Source of the DNA: Virgibacillus senegalensis
Lineage (GTDB): Bacteria > Bacillota > Bacilli > Bacillales > Amphibacillaceae
DNA: 38,916 bases
Reading direction: 5' to 3'
Assembly (NCBI RefSeq): GCF_000821245.2
Contig: NZ_LN611425.1
Location: forward strand, 677,462-716,377
Below are positions 1-7,593 of this stretch, one piece after another. Position 1 is the stretch's first letter, and each line of letters starts with the position of its first letter. The notes under the pieces are model-generated. The model was not told the origin of the DNA and ran no database searches. It saw nothing but the letters and a program-made list of their open reading frames with translations. Position numbers and translations under genes: made by a program.

Positions 1-486
1 GTTTTTACCGACCGTTCCATCGGAAATAGCCGCAATTGCTGTAATACCAAAAACGGCTATCCAAAAGGTTTGGGCAGGGCCGAATTGTAAGGAAATATCG
101 GCAAAAACCGGTGCAAAGAAAACGAGCATAAACATCCCGATTAACCCACCGATGACCGAAGCAATTGTTGTCAATTCAAGTGCTCTTCGCCCTTGTCCTT
201 TTTGCGCCATTGGATAACCGTCAAAAGTCGTAGCTACAGAGGCTGGTGCTCCTGGTACATTAAATAAGATTGCAGGAATGGAACCGCCGAAAACGCTTCC
301 GCAATAAATCCCCCCCAGAAGGATTAATCCTTCTGTCGGCCCTAACGTAAAGGTGAAAGGGATCGTTAACGCTACACCCATCGTAGGCGTCAATCCTGGC
401 AAGGCTCCGACAATGATACCTGTCAGTAACCCTGCTGTTAAGAACAATAGATGATGGAGCTCGAAGATTTCCCCGATAAAAGCCAT
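1..486 (-). CDS. Tripartite tricarboxylate transporter permease, TctA family (5' part, runs off window)
   Basis: The reading frame is open from an ATG at 486 to the window edge, giving 162 codons of the N-terminal part. It starts MAFIGEIFELHHLLFLTAGL and carries two glycine/proline-rich signatures of the TctA family: GALPGLTPTMGVALTIPF near residues 28-45, and GSIPAILFNVPGAP shortly after. The rest is long hydrophobic segments. TctA is the large, roughly 500-residue membrane permease that works with a small membrane protein (TctB) and an extracytoplasmic binding protein (TctC) to import carboxylates; the substrate cannot be told from this part. A GGGAGG sequence lies about 12 bases before the ATG. 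The next gene upstream is not a TctB: it is a soluble 93-residue protein. Family assignment is confident, the substrate is unknown. Confidence 0.88.
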   Translation of the reverse strand, partial: MAFIGEIFELHHLLFLTAGLLTGIIVGALPGLTPTMGVALTIPFTFTLGPTEGLILLGGIYCGSVFGGSIPAILFNVPGAPASVATTFDGYPMAQKGQGRRALELTTIASVIGGLIGMFMLVFFAPVFADISLQFGPAQTFWIAVFGITAIAAISDGTVGKN

Positions 487-547
487 AAGTACCCTATCCT
501 CCCAATTAGAAGATAAGATATGATATTCACCCAGTTAACAGAATGTG

Positions 548-829
548 CTAATTATTGTTTTCCTCTTCCAACTCGACTTTTTTGCCCCCGACTGTCAAGT
601 AGGAGTACACTTCCAGGTTGGGCTTTAATTTACTGAGTCCTTGTAAATATGGTTTAACCAAGTCCTTGAAGTCTTCCCTTACGCCATCGTGTTCCAATTG
701 GCCATATACATACATCTTTTCATTTTCAAATAAAAACGCCAGGTAACCGACAGCTTTATCTCCATCATCCACAACGTTCAATACTTGTGCGTCTTCTTTT
801 AAAAATTCTGGTGAAAAATATAGTTGCAA
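548..829 (-). CDS. Hypothetical protein, 93 aa, function unknown
   Basis: A small soluble protein with no signal peptide or membrane segment, not recognised as any family. It starts MQLYFSPEFLKEDAQVLNVV, has a central stretch with alternating strand-like and charged parts (GYLAFLFENEKMYVYGQLEH), and ends in an acidic tail followed by three asparagines. A clean AGGAGG lies just before the ATG, which supports expression and this start. It lies 24 bases downstream of the MFS exporter gene and 61 bases upstream of the TctA-type gene, all on the same strand, so the three could be co-transcribed. It is not a TctB homologue, which would have several membrane helices. No function is proposed. Confidence 0.72.
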   Translation of the reverse strand: MQLYFSPEFLKEDAQVLNVVDDGDKAVGYLAFLFENEKMYVYGQLEHDGVREDFKDLVKPYLQGLSKLKPNLEVYSYLTVGGKKVELEEENNN

Positions 830-853
830 TGCTTTTTCCTCCTTCTATCCTTG

Positions 854-2125
854 TCACTCTGTAGTTAATTGAAGTTTTTTGAATAAAGAATGTGCAGAGT
901 CATCATCGTCCTCTGATTTTTTCTTCTTCACATGAATAAGCAGCAGACACAGCAGTGCGACAAATAGTGTCAAACCTGCAGTCGTCAGAAACATTCCATT
1001 TCTGGACCAGTTCATTAACCAACCGTATACCGGCGGGCCGGCAGCTACTCCAAGAAAGCGGACGGAACCATATAAAGAGGTAACAAACCCTCTTCTCGCT
1101 TTGCCGACAGACCCGGTAATAAAACTGTTCAGACAGGGAAGCACAAGACCGGTACCGATACTGCTAACAACCAGTACAGCTATAAACGGAACAAGCTTTG
1201 TGAAAAATACTAACGATGCAAAGGAAGCGGTCATCAACAATAATCCTAAAACAATCAACGACTTCATGACACGATGATTTTTCCCGATTTTACTTCCGGT
1301 GGTAAACGAAGTAATCATAAGAAAAAGCAATGGAATGGCTAAAATACATCCTTTAAGCACGCCATCAATGTTGTAATCTGTCTCCAGGACATCTGATAAG
1401 TAAAATAACAGACCAAATAATGTAAACAATCCGGTTGCCCCTGCCAGATATGCAGTAAAAAGCCAACGTCCTTCATGCTTAAATACTGTAAACAAACCTT
1501 TTAAATAATTTCCAAGTGTCGGTGGTTTTTGTTTTTTCTTTTTTTCGCGAACAAAAAACAGCATCAACAAGATCGAAATGAGACAAAATACAGGAAAGCC
1601 AAAAAACGGTCCATACCATACGAGTAAAGCTAATAGAGAACCGACGATGGGTGAAAGCACTTTTCCAAAACCGTTGGAAGCCTCCACCAATCCCAGCACT
1701 TTGCTTTGTTCTCCCCCTTTAAATAAGTCACCGGTTAATGCCATCGCTATCGGGGCCGTTCCCGCAGCTCCGATCCCCTGAAGTGCCCTTCCGATAAGCA
1801 CCCACATATAAGCGTTATCGAACCACGCGCTTGCCATTCCTGCAAGCAGTCCGCCCAAGCCGTAAAGCGTCAAAGCTGGCAAAATGATACTTTTTCGGTT
1901 AAAGCGATCGGACAAGTAACCCAAAATAGGGATGGAGACAGCTGCGGCAATGGAGAAAATAGTTATGGTCAAACTTGCCTGGAAACCATTTATGTTCAAC
2001 TCCGATTGCATTTTAGGCAAAATAGGTATGAGCATCGAATTGCCAAGTGTCATAATAAGCGGAATTGAACTGATTGCTAATATAGCGGGTCCTTTGTGTA
2101 ATTTAGTTGCCACTGGGCTTGACAC
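854..2125 (-). CDS. MFS transporter, drug-efflux type
   Basis: A 423-residue integral membrane protein of the major facilitator superfamily with about 12 hydrophobic segments. The motif A sequence [12 protein letters not shown] lies at about residues 69-80, between helices 2 and 3, and the glycine/proline-rich stretch in helix 5 ([14 protein letters not shown]) resembles motif C of proton-driven drug exporters. A basic loop ([10 protein letters not shown]) splits the two halves, and the C-terminus is basic then acidic. The long frame begins at GTG 2125, but its GGAGA ribosome site is almost touching that codon; GTG at 2113 (four codons in) is 12 bases from it and is a fair alternative. A terminator-like hairpin with a T-run lies 50-80 bases upstream in the leader. 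The substrate is unknown. Confidence 0.88.
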   Translation of the reverse strand: MSSPVATKLHKGPAILAISSIPLIMTLGNSMLIPILPKMQSELNINGFQASLTITIFSIAAAVSIPILGYLSDRFNRKSIILPALTLYGLGGLLAGMASAWFDNAYMWVLIGRALQGIGAAGTAPIAMALTGDLFKGGEQSKVLGLVEASNGFGKVLSPIVGSLLALLVWYGPFFGFPVFCLISILLMLFFVREKKKKQKPPTLGNYLKGLFTVFKHEGRWLFTAYLAGATGLFTLFGLLFYLSDVLETDYNIDGVLKGCILAIPLLFLMITSFTTGSKIGKNHRVMKSLIVLGLLLMTASFASLVFFTKLVPFIAVLVVSSIGTGLVLPCLNSFITGSVGKARRGFVTSLYGSVRFLGVAAGPPVYGWLMNWSRNGMFLTTAGLTLFVALLCLLLIHVKKKKSEDDDDSAHSLFKKLQLTTE

Positions 2126-2177
2126 TCTCCTTTTATACTTTGCTACCTATTATGAGACCTGCATCCTTTATTATTAG

Positions 2178-2205
2178 TAAAAAAAATTACCAGGTAGAAC
2201 CTGGT
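2178..2205 (-). terminator. Hairpin plus T-run in the leader of the MFS gene
   Basis: On the minus strand, ACCAGGT pairs perfectly with ACCTGGT around a TCT loop (2189-2205). It is followed by AA and a run of eight T (to 2178). This has the form of an intrinsic terminator but lies upstream of the MFS start and well past the cccB-like gene's own terminator, so it could attenuate the MFS gene or be a second back-up terminator. Confidence 0.5.
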
Positions 2206-2309
2206 ATAAAAAACGGGAAAAAGAAAGGGTAAAAACTTTAAGGCTCTTCGTTTGTCACACAAAGGGCACCAGAGTGGGAGTTAAGAAAAATGAATTACTT
2301 ACAAAAATA

Positions 2310-2348
2310 AAACAGCTTGTAGAGAACCATATTCTCTACAAGCTGTTT
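2310..2348 (-). terminator. Intrinsic terminator of the dehydrogenase/Tat/cytochrome operon
   Basis: A perfect 17-bp stem: AAACAGCTTGTAGAGAA (2310-2326) pairs with its complement at 2332-2348 around a 5-base loop. On the minus strand it is followed by TTTTATTTTTG. It starts 18 bases after the cytochrome c stop codon. Its stem shares GCTTGTAGAGAA with the terminator at 6514-6550. Confidence 0.9.
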
Positions 2349-2366
2349 AACAAATCGTTATAGCGA

Positions 2367-2738
2367 TTACTGAGCTACTTCCTCTGTAATATATGCTGCT
2401 ACGTCTGCAATTTCAGAGTCAGAAAGGTCTCCTTCAAAAGAAGGCATACCGTTTCCTCCATTTCTAACTTTATCCTCGACTTGTCCTTGATCTTGGGAAA
2501 CTTCTGACTCCTGTAAGTTTGGTCCGCTTGCACCGCTCCCTTGTTCACCGTGACAAGATAAGCAGTTGTTCTCAAAAACAGACTCCCCGTTTGCAGGATC
2601 TCCGGATTCAGCTGTTTCAGAACTTCCACCTGAATCAGAACCTTCGGAGCCTTCGTCACCGCCTCCTCCACAAGCTGCCAGCAGCAAAGCCAGCACAAAT
2701 AATGAAACCATTAAGAAAAACTTTTTGCTTTTAATCAT
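2367..2738 (-). CDS. cccB: Cytochrome c-551-type lipoprotein
   Basis: A 123-residue single-haem cytochrome c. Residues 1-23 are a lipoprotein signal peptide with a lipobox ending LAAC, so C23 should be lipidated and the protein held on the outer face of the membrane. A flexible Gly/Ser/Glu linker (about 24-48) leads to the haem domain with CLSCH at 59-63 and a likely axial methionine at M98 (NGMPSFEG). The lipoprotein layout matches Bacillus CccB (c-551) rather than CccA (c-550, membrane-helix anchored). A strong AAGGAGG lies 11 bases before the ATG. It is the last gene of a five-gene unit with a GMC flavoprotein and a Tat translocase, so it is probably the electron acceptor for that dehydrogenase; this role is inferred. 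Confidence 0.88.
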   Translation of the reverse strand: MIKSKKFFLMVSLFVLALLLAACGGGGDEGSEGSDSGGSSETAESGDPANGESVFENNCLSCHGEQGSGASGPNLQESEVSQDQGQVEDKVRNGGNGMPSFEGDLSDSEIADVAAYITEEVAQ

Positions 2739-2795
2739 GTTAGCCTATTCCTCCTTGTAAAATCATCTATAAGTTAAAAAATTAACTTAGCAAAG

Positions 2796-3530
2796 TCAGG
2801 ATGCTTCCCTTTCTGTTTCAGTCCGAAGTTTTCGTTTATACATTACCTTGGAAAGCACAACACCGAGCTCATAAAGCGCTATTAATGGACCCAAAACGAT
2901 GATTTGCGAAATAACATCAGGCGGGGTAATTAAAGCAGAAAGTACCGCCATAAGCAGGTAACCGTATTTACGGACTTTTCCTAGCTTGTCCGGGGTCACA
3001 AGCCCGATCGCCGTCAGAAACATCAACACCAGTGGTACTTCAAATAAAAATCCTAGTGGAATCGACGTCATCAACATAAAAGAAAAATACTCTCTTGCGG
3101 TAATCATCATATCGAAGTTATGCGTCCCCAGGTTCATCAAAAAACCAAAGACAGTAGGAAAAATGACAAAAAATCCAAAGGCCAACCCTGCAACAAAACT
3201 AAAAAAGATTCCCGGAATAAATGTAATCGCTGTTTTGCTTTCTTCTTCTGTCAAAGCCGGCTTTACAAATTTCCAAATTTGATATCCGATAAACGGGGCG
3301 GAAAAGCCGAGACTAAGACTCCCGGCAATTCCTGTATAAAATCTAACAACATCAAGTGGGCCAAGCATAACAAGCTTTTCTTGATCCGTTAAAATCGGGA
3401 TTACTTGATTAATAAATAACAAAATCACAATAAAACAAACAGCGAAAAAAACGACAGAGTTTATGATTGCTTTTCGCAGATCTGTAATATGCTCAACTAA
3501 TGTCTGTTCCTCAACTTGCGCCTGATGCAT
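2796..3530 (-). CDS. tatC: Twin-arginine translocase subunit TatC
   Basis: A 244-residue polytopic membrane protein with about six hydrophobic segments. The N-terminal cytoplasmic stretch LVEHITDLRKAII matches the conserved TatC signal-binding region, and the first outer loop plus helix 2 contain the family-typical GYQIWKFVKPALTEEE. The length is normal for Bacillus TatC (about 240-250). TatC recognises the twin-arginine signal and works with TatA to move folded proteins across the membrane. It follows tatA by 21 bases and precedes the cytochrome gene by 57. Being embedded between a GMC dehydrogenase and its likely cytochrome suggests a translocase dedicated to that complex, like the substrate-linked TatAd-TatCd of B. 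subtilis. Confidence 0.95.
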   Translation of the reverse strand: MHQAQVEEQTLVEHITDLRKAIINSVVFFAVCFIVILLFINQVIPILTDQEKLVMLGPLDVVRFYTGIAGSLSLGFSAPFIGYQIWKFVKPALTEEESKTAITFIPGIFFSFVAGLAFGFFVIFPTVFGFLMNLGTHNFDMMITAREYFSFMLMTSIPLGFLFEVPLVLMFLTAIGLVTPDKLGKVRKYGYLLMAVLSALITPPDVISQIIVLGPLIALYELGVVLSKVMYKRKLRTETEREAS

Positions 3531-3551
3531 GCCTACTCTCCCCTTAAACCG

Positions 3552-3776
3552 TTAAGATGGTAAGTCTTTTTTTTCTTCCTCAGGGGCATCAATCGTTTTC
3601 TTGCTGCTACTCGATTCATCGCTGTCACTCATCAGGTGGCTGGCCGATTTTTTAAATTCTGATAATGTCTGGCCAAAAGCTGCACCGATTTCCGGAAGTT
3701 TCTTCGGTCCGAAAATGATCAATGTGACAACCAGAATGATTATCAGGCCGGGGATTCCGATGTTTGTTATTCCCAT
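3552..3776 (-). CDS. tatA: Twin-arginine translocase subunit TatA
   Basis: A 74-residue TatA-family protein with the standard order: a short N-terminal membrane helix ([17 protein letters not shown]), the hinge GPKKLPEIG, an amphipathic helix ([16 protein letters not shown]), and an acidic/serine-rich tail ending in DLPS. It forms the protein-conducting part of the TatAC system. No TatB is seen, as usual for Gram-positive minimal Tat systems. It lies 40 bases after the GMC gene and 21 before tatC; AAGGAGAGAT precedes the ATG. Confidence 0.94.
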   Translation of the reverse strand: MGITNIGIPGLIIILVVTLIIFGPKKLPEIGAAFGQTLSEFKKSASHLMSDSDESSSSKKTIDAPEEEKKDLPS

Positions 3777-3816
3777 ACCATATCTCTCCTTTTTCTCACT
3801 TAGTAAGTAGTTCCTA

Positions 3817-5553
3817 TTAAACTAGTTGGCTATCTTTCTTCGATTGCACAAGCTGACCGTCTTCATCCCTGAATTTTAAAATACCTTCAGCTGCACGATA
3901 AGCAAGCGCGCCTACTGTTCCGGTAGGGTTGTAGCCGCCATTATGAGCAAATGCAGAAGCACCTACTACGAAAACATTATCGGCATCCCACATTTGTAAG
4001 TAATTGTTGACAGCAGATGTCTCTGGGTCATCGCCCATGATCACCCCACCAGTGTTGTGGGTTGTTTGGTAGGGAACAATGTTATAATGATCGCTTATAG
4101 AACGGGGCTCTACATTATCGGCACCCATTTCCTTCAGAATTTCCGCACATTTTTCAGAAATATACTCATGTAGTTTTCGGTCTTGCTCCGTATAATCGTA
4201 TGTCAGTCTTAGCAGTGGATTGCCATATGCATCCTTGTAATCTGGATCAAGACTTAAATAATTATCGCGATGCGGAATGGAAGCTCCCTGTCCTCCTACT
4301 GATAAAGTTCTGTGATAATATTTAATCGACTGAGCTTTAAATTCCTGACCCCAGTTTGGAGTCCCGCTCGGTACAGTGTTGTTATTGATCGGACGTTTAC
4401 CGGTTTGTGTAATGGAAACCGAAGCACCGTGGATGAAATCAAGATCGGAATGATCAAAGTTATCCCCATTGTAATCATCGACAGAAGCTCCAAGGGCACC
4501 TGCACCCATATAAGTATTGAATTTCTCTTCTTCAAAGAAACCGGTAGCTCCTGGCAGGATCTGATAGCAATAGTTTTTCCCAATTACACCATTTCCTGTC
4601 TCCGGGTCATAAGGTTGTCCAAGTTCAGACTGTAGCAAAAGTCGGGTATTGTTCATGACATAACTTGTCAAAACGACAATGTCAGCAGGCTGTTCAAACT
4701 CTTCGCCTGATTGTACATCCACATACCTTACACCTGTAGCCCGATTGCCATCATGAAGGATTTCTGTCACATTAGCACCAGTTCTCAATTCAAAATTGCC
4801 GGTAGCTTGTGCCGTAGGAATAACCGTTACATTAGGAGAAGCTTTTGCTCCATATTCACAACCGAAACGTTCGCAAAATCCACAATATTGGCATTTGTAC
4901 ATTTTTTGCCCGTCAGGATTTTCGTAGTTTTCCGTCATGTTGGCAGAAGGCATCTGAAATGGATGCAATTTAAGATTTTTTGCTGCTTCTTTGAATCGCT
5001 TAGTGATTGGAGTGTCCAGCATTGGTGGATTTGGGTATGGGTTGCTTCTAGGTGCGCCCATTGGATTATCTTCGCCTCCGATACCGGCTGTCTGTTCAAA
5101 TTTGTAAAAATACGGTTCTAATTCTTCGTAGGTGATGCCCCAATCCTGCAGGGTATATTCATCTCCTAATTTGTTTCCGTATTTTTCTTCAGTCATCGAT
5201 TTGATTTGCAGGTCATATGGTAAAAAGCGCCAAGTCTGTCCGTTCCAATGTACACCGGCTCCACCCTGGCCTTCCCCTAACAAAAACGAACCCAATTGCC
5301 GCATCGGCAATGCCCTTTCGTCTCTATTGTTCCGGAAAGTAAGGGTTTCTTTAGACAAATCCTGCATTAAATCGTAACGGATGGCATATCGGTACTCGTC
5401 GTGCACCATTTGAAAGTCTTCTGTCAATCTCTCTTTTCCTCGTTCGAGACCAACAACCTGTACCCCTTCTTTTGAGAGTTCTGCTGCTATTATTCCGCCT
5501 GTCCAGCCTACTCCGACTGTTACTACTTCCACTTTATCCAATTTCGTTGCCAT
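3817..5553 (-). CDS. GMC-family dehydrogenase flavoprotein subunit (gluconate 2-dehydrogenase type)
   Basis: A 578-residue FAD-dependent GMC oxidoreductase. The N-terminus holds the dinucleotide fold with GVGWTGG at 14-20 and an acidic residue in LERG at 37. The C-terminus has H499 (in HNTGG) and N542 (in GGYNPTGT), 43 residues apart, which matches the spacing of the catalytic pair in GMC enzymes. A four-cysteine cluster (C221, C224, C227, C232; [12 protein letters not shown]) is absent from simple GMC oxidases and may bind an iron-sulfur cluster as in fructose and FAD-glucose dehydrogenases. The protein has no signal peptide, so it is probably carried out folded with the Tat-signal subunit encoded just upstream (20-base gap). 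The substrate may be gluconate or another sugar or polyol; sequence alone does not decide. Confidence 0.88.
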   Translation of the reverse strand: MATKLDKVEVVTVGVGWTGGIIAAELSKEGVQVVGLERGKERLTEDFQMVHDEYRYAIRYDLMQDLSKETLTFRNNRDERALPMRQLGSFLLGEGQGGAGVHWNGQTWRFLPYDLQIKSMTEEKYGNKLGDEYTLQDWGITYEELEPYFYKFEQTAGIGGEDNPMGAPRSNPYPNPPMLDTPITKRFKEAAKNLKLHPFQMPSANMTENYENPDGQKMYKCQYCGFCERFGCEYGAKASPNVTVIPTAQATGNFELRTGANVTEILHDGNRATGVRYVDVQSGEEFEQPADIVVLTSYVMNNTRLLLQSELGQPYDPETGNGVIGKNYCYQILPGATGFFEEEKFNTYMGAGALGASVDDYNGDNFDHSDLDFIHGASVSITQTGKRPINNNTVPSGTPNWGQEFKAQSIKYYHRTLSVGGQGASIPHRDNYLSLDPDYKDAYGNPLLRLTYDYTEQDRKLHEYISEKCAEILKEMGADNVEPRSISDHYNIVPYQTTHNTGGVIMGDDPETSAVNNYLQMWDADNVFVVGASAFAHNGGYNPTGTVGALAYRAAEGILKFRDEDGQLVQSKKDSQLV

Positions 5554-5573
5554 GTTTCATCCCCCTATGCTTA

Positions 5574-6335
5574 TTATGATGAGATATGGGCTCTCAATGC
5601 CCGAGGTTCTTTCTCGATGAATTCATCCTTTTCAATTTCATCAAGGTAACTCATTTGGCTTCCAGGATACTCTTTCATTTTCCAGGCTGCCATGTTTTCG
5701 TTCCCACCATAAAGCGGATCAGAATAGGCACCTTCAATTGTGGCCGAGCGAAGAAGCTCGAAAAAGGTAGTGGCTGTGACACCTTTTAAATCCACTTCCC
5801 CATCCTGGAATTTTTGAAGAATTTCATCCTGTTGCTCTCCTTCCAAATCTACAAACGATGCATCAAAGTCTTTTTGACTTTGCTTTTCAAGTGCCCGAAT
5901 GCCTACATCAAACACTTCATGACGCTTAAGTCTTGTTTGATATCCTTGAAAATCAGATCCTTCGAAAAAAGGCCCTTGCATGTACTCCTTATCGTTATGT
6001 CCATATGCTCCAGCTAATTGGTGATCAATGAAGTAAGGAACTCCCAATTCTATGGCACCTGGTCCATTATCGTCTTCAGGAAAAATCCTCTCCGTCGCTG
6101 CACTAAGTATGTTGAAATCTTCTTGTCTGGAGAAGTACATTAAAGCCTTGTTGAAATTGGTTTGGCTGGAACCTCCGTCCGTTGAGTTGGATGCTGTTTG
6201 GCTTTCATTATTCGTTACATTAGTCGTAATAAGGGTTCCGAGCAACCCGCCTCCAATTGCCCCTCCTGCTACATAGCCGGAGTTTTTAATGAACTTCCGG
6301 CGTGACATTTTTGAATTGCTGTTATTTTCCGCCAT
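5574..6335 (-). CDS. Gluconate 2-dehydrogenase subunit 3-like protein with Tat signal
   Basis: A 253-residue protein with a clear twin-arginine signal: SRRKFIKN at residues 11-18, then a glycine-rich hydrophobic stretch (YVAGGAIGGGLLGTLI). The mature part, with LSAATERIFPEDDNGPGAIELG and the following helices, fits the gluconate 2-dehydrogenase subunit 3 family, the small partner of GMC dehydrogenases. It probably provides the only export signal for the complex and helps dock the flavoprotein. AAGGAGGAACAAG precedes the ATG. It is first in the operon; a SigB-like promoter and overlapping inverted repeats lie 30-85 bases upstream. Assignment rests on the signal, size and neighbour. Confidence 0.88.
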   Translation of the reverse strand: MAENNSNSKMSRRKFIKNSGYVAGGAIGGGLLGTLITTNVTNNESQTASNSTDGGSSQTNFNKALMYFSRQEDFNILSAATERIFPEDDNGPGAIELGVPYFIDHQLAGAYGHNDKEYMQGPFFEGSDFQGYQTRLKRHEVFDVGIRALEKQSQKDFDASFVDLEGEQQDEILQKFQDGEVDLKGVTATTFFELLRSATIEGAYSDPLYGGNENMAAWKMKEYPGSQMSYLDEIEKDEFIEKEPRALRAHISS

Positions 6336-6394
6336 CTTGTTCCTCCTTCCGATTTATGTAGTGGTTACTTGAGTAAGGTAACCTTTAGTACTAG

Positions 6395-6419
6395 TTACCA
6401 CTGAATAAACTTGTTAAAC
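6395..6419 (-). promoter_or_regulatory. SigB-like promoter candidate and inverted repeats before the dehydrogenase operon
   Basis: On the minus strand GTTTAA (6414-6419) is separated by 13 bases from TGGTAA (6395-6400), close to the general-stress SigB pattern GTTTAA-N12..15-GGGWAW. The -10 part overlaps an inverted repeat, GTTACC at 6394-6399 with GGTAAC at 6377-6382, and the latter also overlaps a second pair, GTAACC at 6378-6383 with GGTTAC at 6363-6368. The two pairings exclude each other. No good SigA promoter was seen here. Confidence 0.35.
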
Positions 6420-6513
6420 ATATATGAAGAAAAAATTGTGCCATTTTTCCTGCATTACCTTTTGGCTGGTGGGCAGGAAAGCTTTGATTAAGCATTTTTA
6501 AAAAAGAAAAAAT

Positions 6514-6550
6514 AAAGCTTGCAGAAGAACAACGGTTCTCTACAAGCTTT
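6514..6550 (-). terminator. Intrinsic terminator after the first luciferase-like gene
   Basis: AAAGCTTGCAGAAGAAC (6514-6530) pairs with GTTCTCTACAAGCTTT (6535-6550), with one mismatch and one bulge. On the minus strand the hairpin is followed by ATTTTTTCTTTTTT. It lies 17 bases after the stop of the 6567-7547 gene and its stem resembles the terminator at 2310-2348. Confidence 0.8.
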
Positions 6551-6566
6551 TAAAGGTTTAAACTAT

Positions 6567-7547
6567 TCATTTGATTTGCAGTATACTTTCAGACAATAAC
6601 CGATAGGAATCTTTTCGTTGCTGATAGTCATTCGTATAGGTAATCACCATGATTTCATCTGCCTGATAAGCAGCATGAAGTTTTTCCAATTTACGTTTAA
6701 CCATTTCAGGGGTACCAGCTATCACCTTTTCTATCTTGTTACGGAGTTTTCTTTTATCCTCTTCGTTAAGAATTGGATTTTGTTTCAATGAGCGCTTCTC
6801 TTCAACCAGTTGTTTGTGCAAGACTGAATAGGTAATATCGTTCGCCTCCTCTTGCAAAGGTGCGCAGACAACTTGAACAGTCAAAATGGTATATGGAGAT
6901 GAAAATTCCGGGCCAGGCTCGAAATGCGTCCGGTAGTTCCGGATAGCGGCTTCTCCATCGTTCTCACTCATAAATTCACCAAAAACGTATCCAGTACCCA
7001 TTTTTGCTGCAAGTTGGGCGCTCTTTTCACTCGTACCAAGCATCCATGGCAGTGGAGAGAACCTAGGTATTGGATTTGGGTTGATTTTGGCAAAAATATT
7101 GTTTTCCGTAAAGTCTCTTCGGAGAAAATGCAGCAACTCCGTTACTTTTTCCGGAAATGCCTTTACATTTTCAAGGAAATTCCCGGAAAGTGCGATGACA
7201 GTTTCGGCAGACCCGCCTGGCCCCCGACCAATTCCTATGTCGATTCGACCCGGACACAGAACCGCAAGCTGATTGTATGTCTCAGCTATTTTATATGAAC
7301 GATAATGCGGCAGTAACACAGCGCCACTCCCGAGCCGGATATTACTAGTAATGGCCCCAAGGAAACCTAGCATTGTTTCTGGATTCGAACAGGCAATGTT
7401 CTCCAGACCATGGTGTTCTGCCATCCAGTATCTGGTGTATCCCCATTCCTCCGCCAGCTTGGCAAGTTCAATCGTTGCTTGCAATGCTTGACTTGCAGTA
7501 TGACCAGGGAAAATCGGCGCCTGATCCAATATACTTAACTTCATCAT
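6567..7547 (-). CDS. LLM class flavin-dependent oxidoreductase
   Basis: A 326-residue bacterial-luciferase-like TIM-barrel flavin enzyme. It starts MMKLSILDQAPIFPG and shows the family's GYTRYWMAEHHG (about 36-47), LGSGAVLLPHYRSYKIAE, and GRIDIGIGRGPGG. This subgroup (relatives of B. subtilis YceB/YwcH/YvbT) uses reduced FMN; natural substrates are mostly unknown. A paralogue with the same motifs lies at 18817-19824. The start could be the first or second of two adjacent ATG codons (7547 or 7544). It sits between the aminotransferase gene (46 bases upstream) and its own terminator, on the same strand, so partial co-transcription with ilvE is possible. Confidence 0.9.
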   Translation of the reverse strand: MMKLSILDQAPIFPGHTASQALQATIELAKLAEEWGYTRYWMAEHHGLENIACSNPETMLGFLGAITSNIRLGSGAVLLPHYRSYKIAETYNQLAVLCPGRIDIGIGRGPGGSAETVIALSGNFLENVKAFPEKVTELLHFLRRDFTENNIFAKINPNPIPRFSPLPWMLGTSEKSAQLAAKMGTGYVFGEFMSENDGEAAIRNYRTHFEPGPEFSSPYTILTVQVVCAPLQEEANDITYSVLHKQLVEEKRSLKQNPILNEEDKRKLRNKIEKVIAGTPEMVKRKLEKLHAAYQADEIMVITYTNDYQQRKDSYRLLSESILQIK

Positions 7548-7593
7548 TGCCCTTCTTCCTCATTATTCCGTTCATATAAATGGCATGTGGTTA

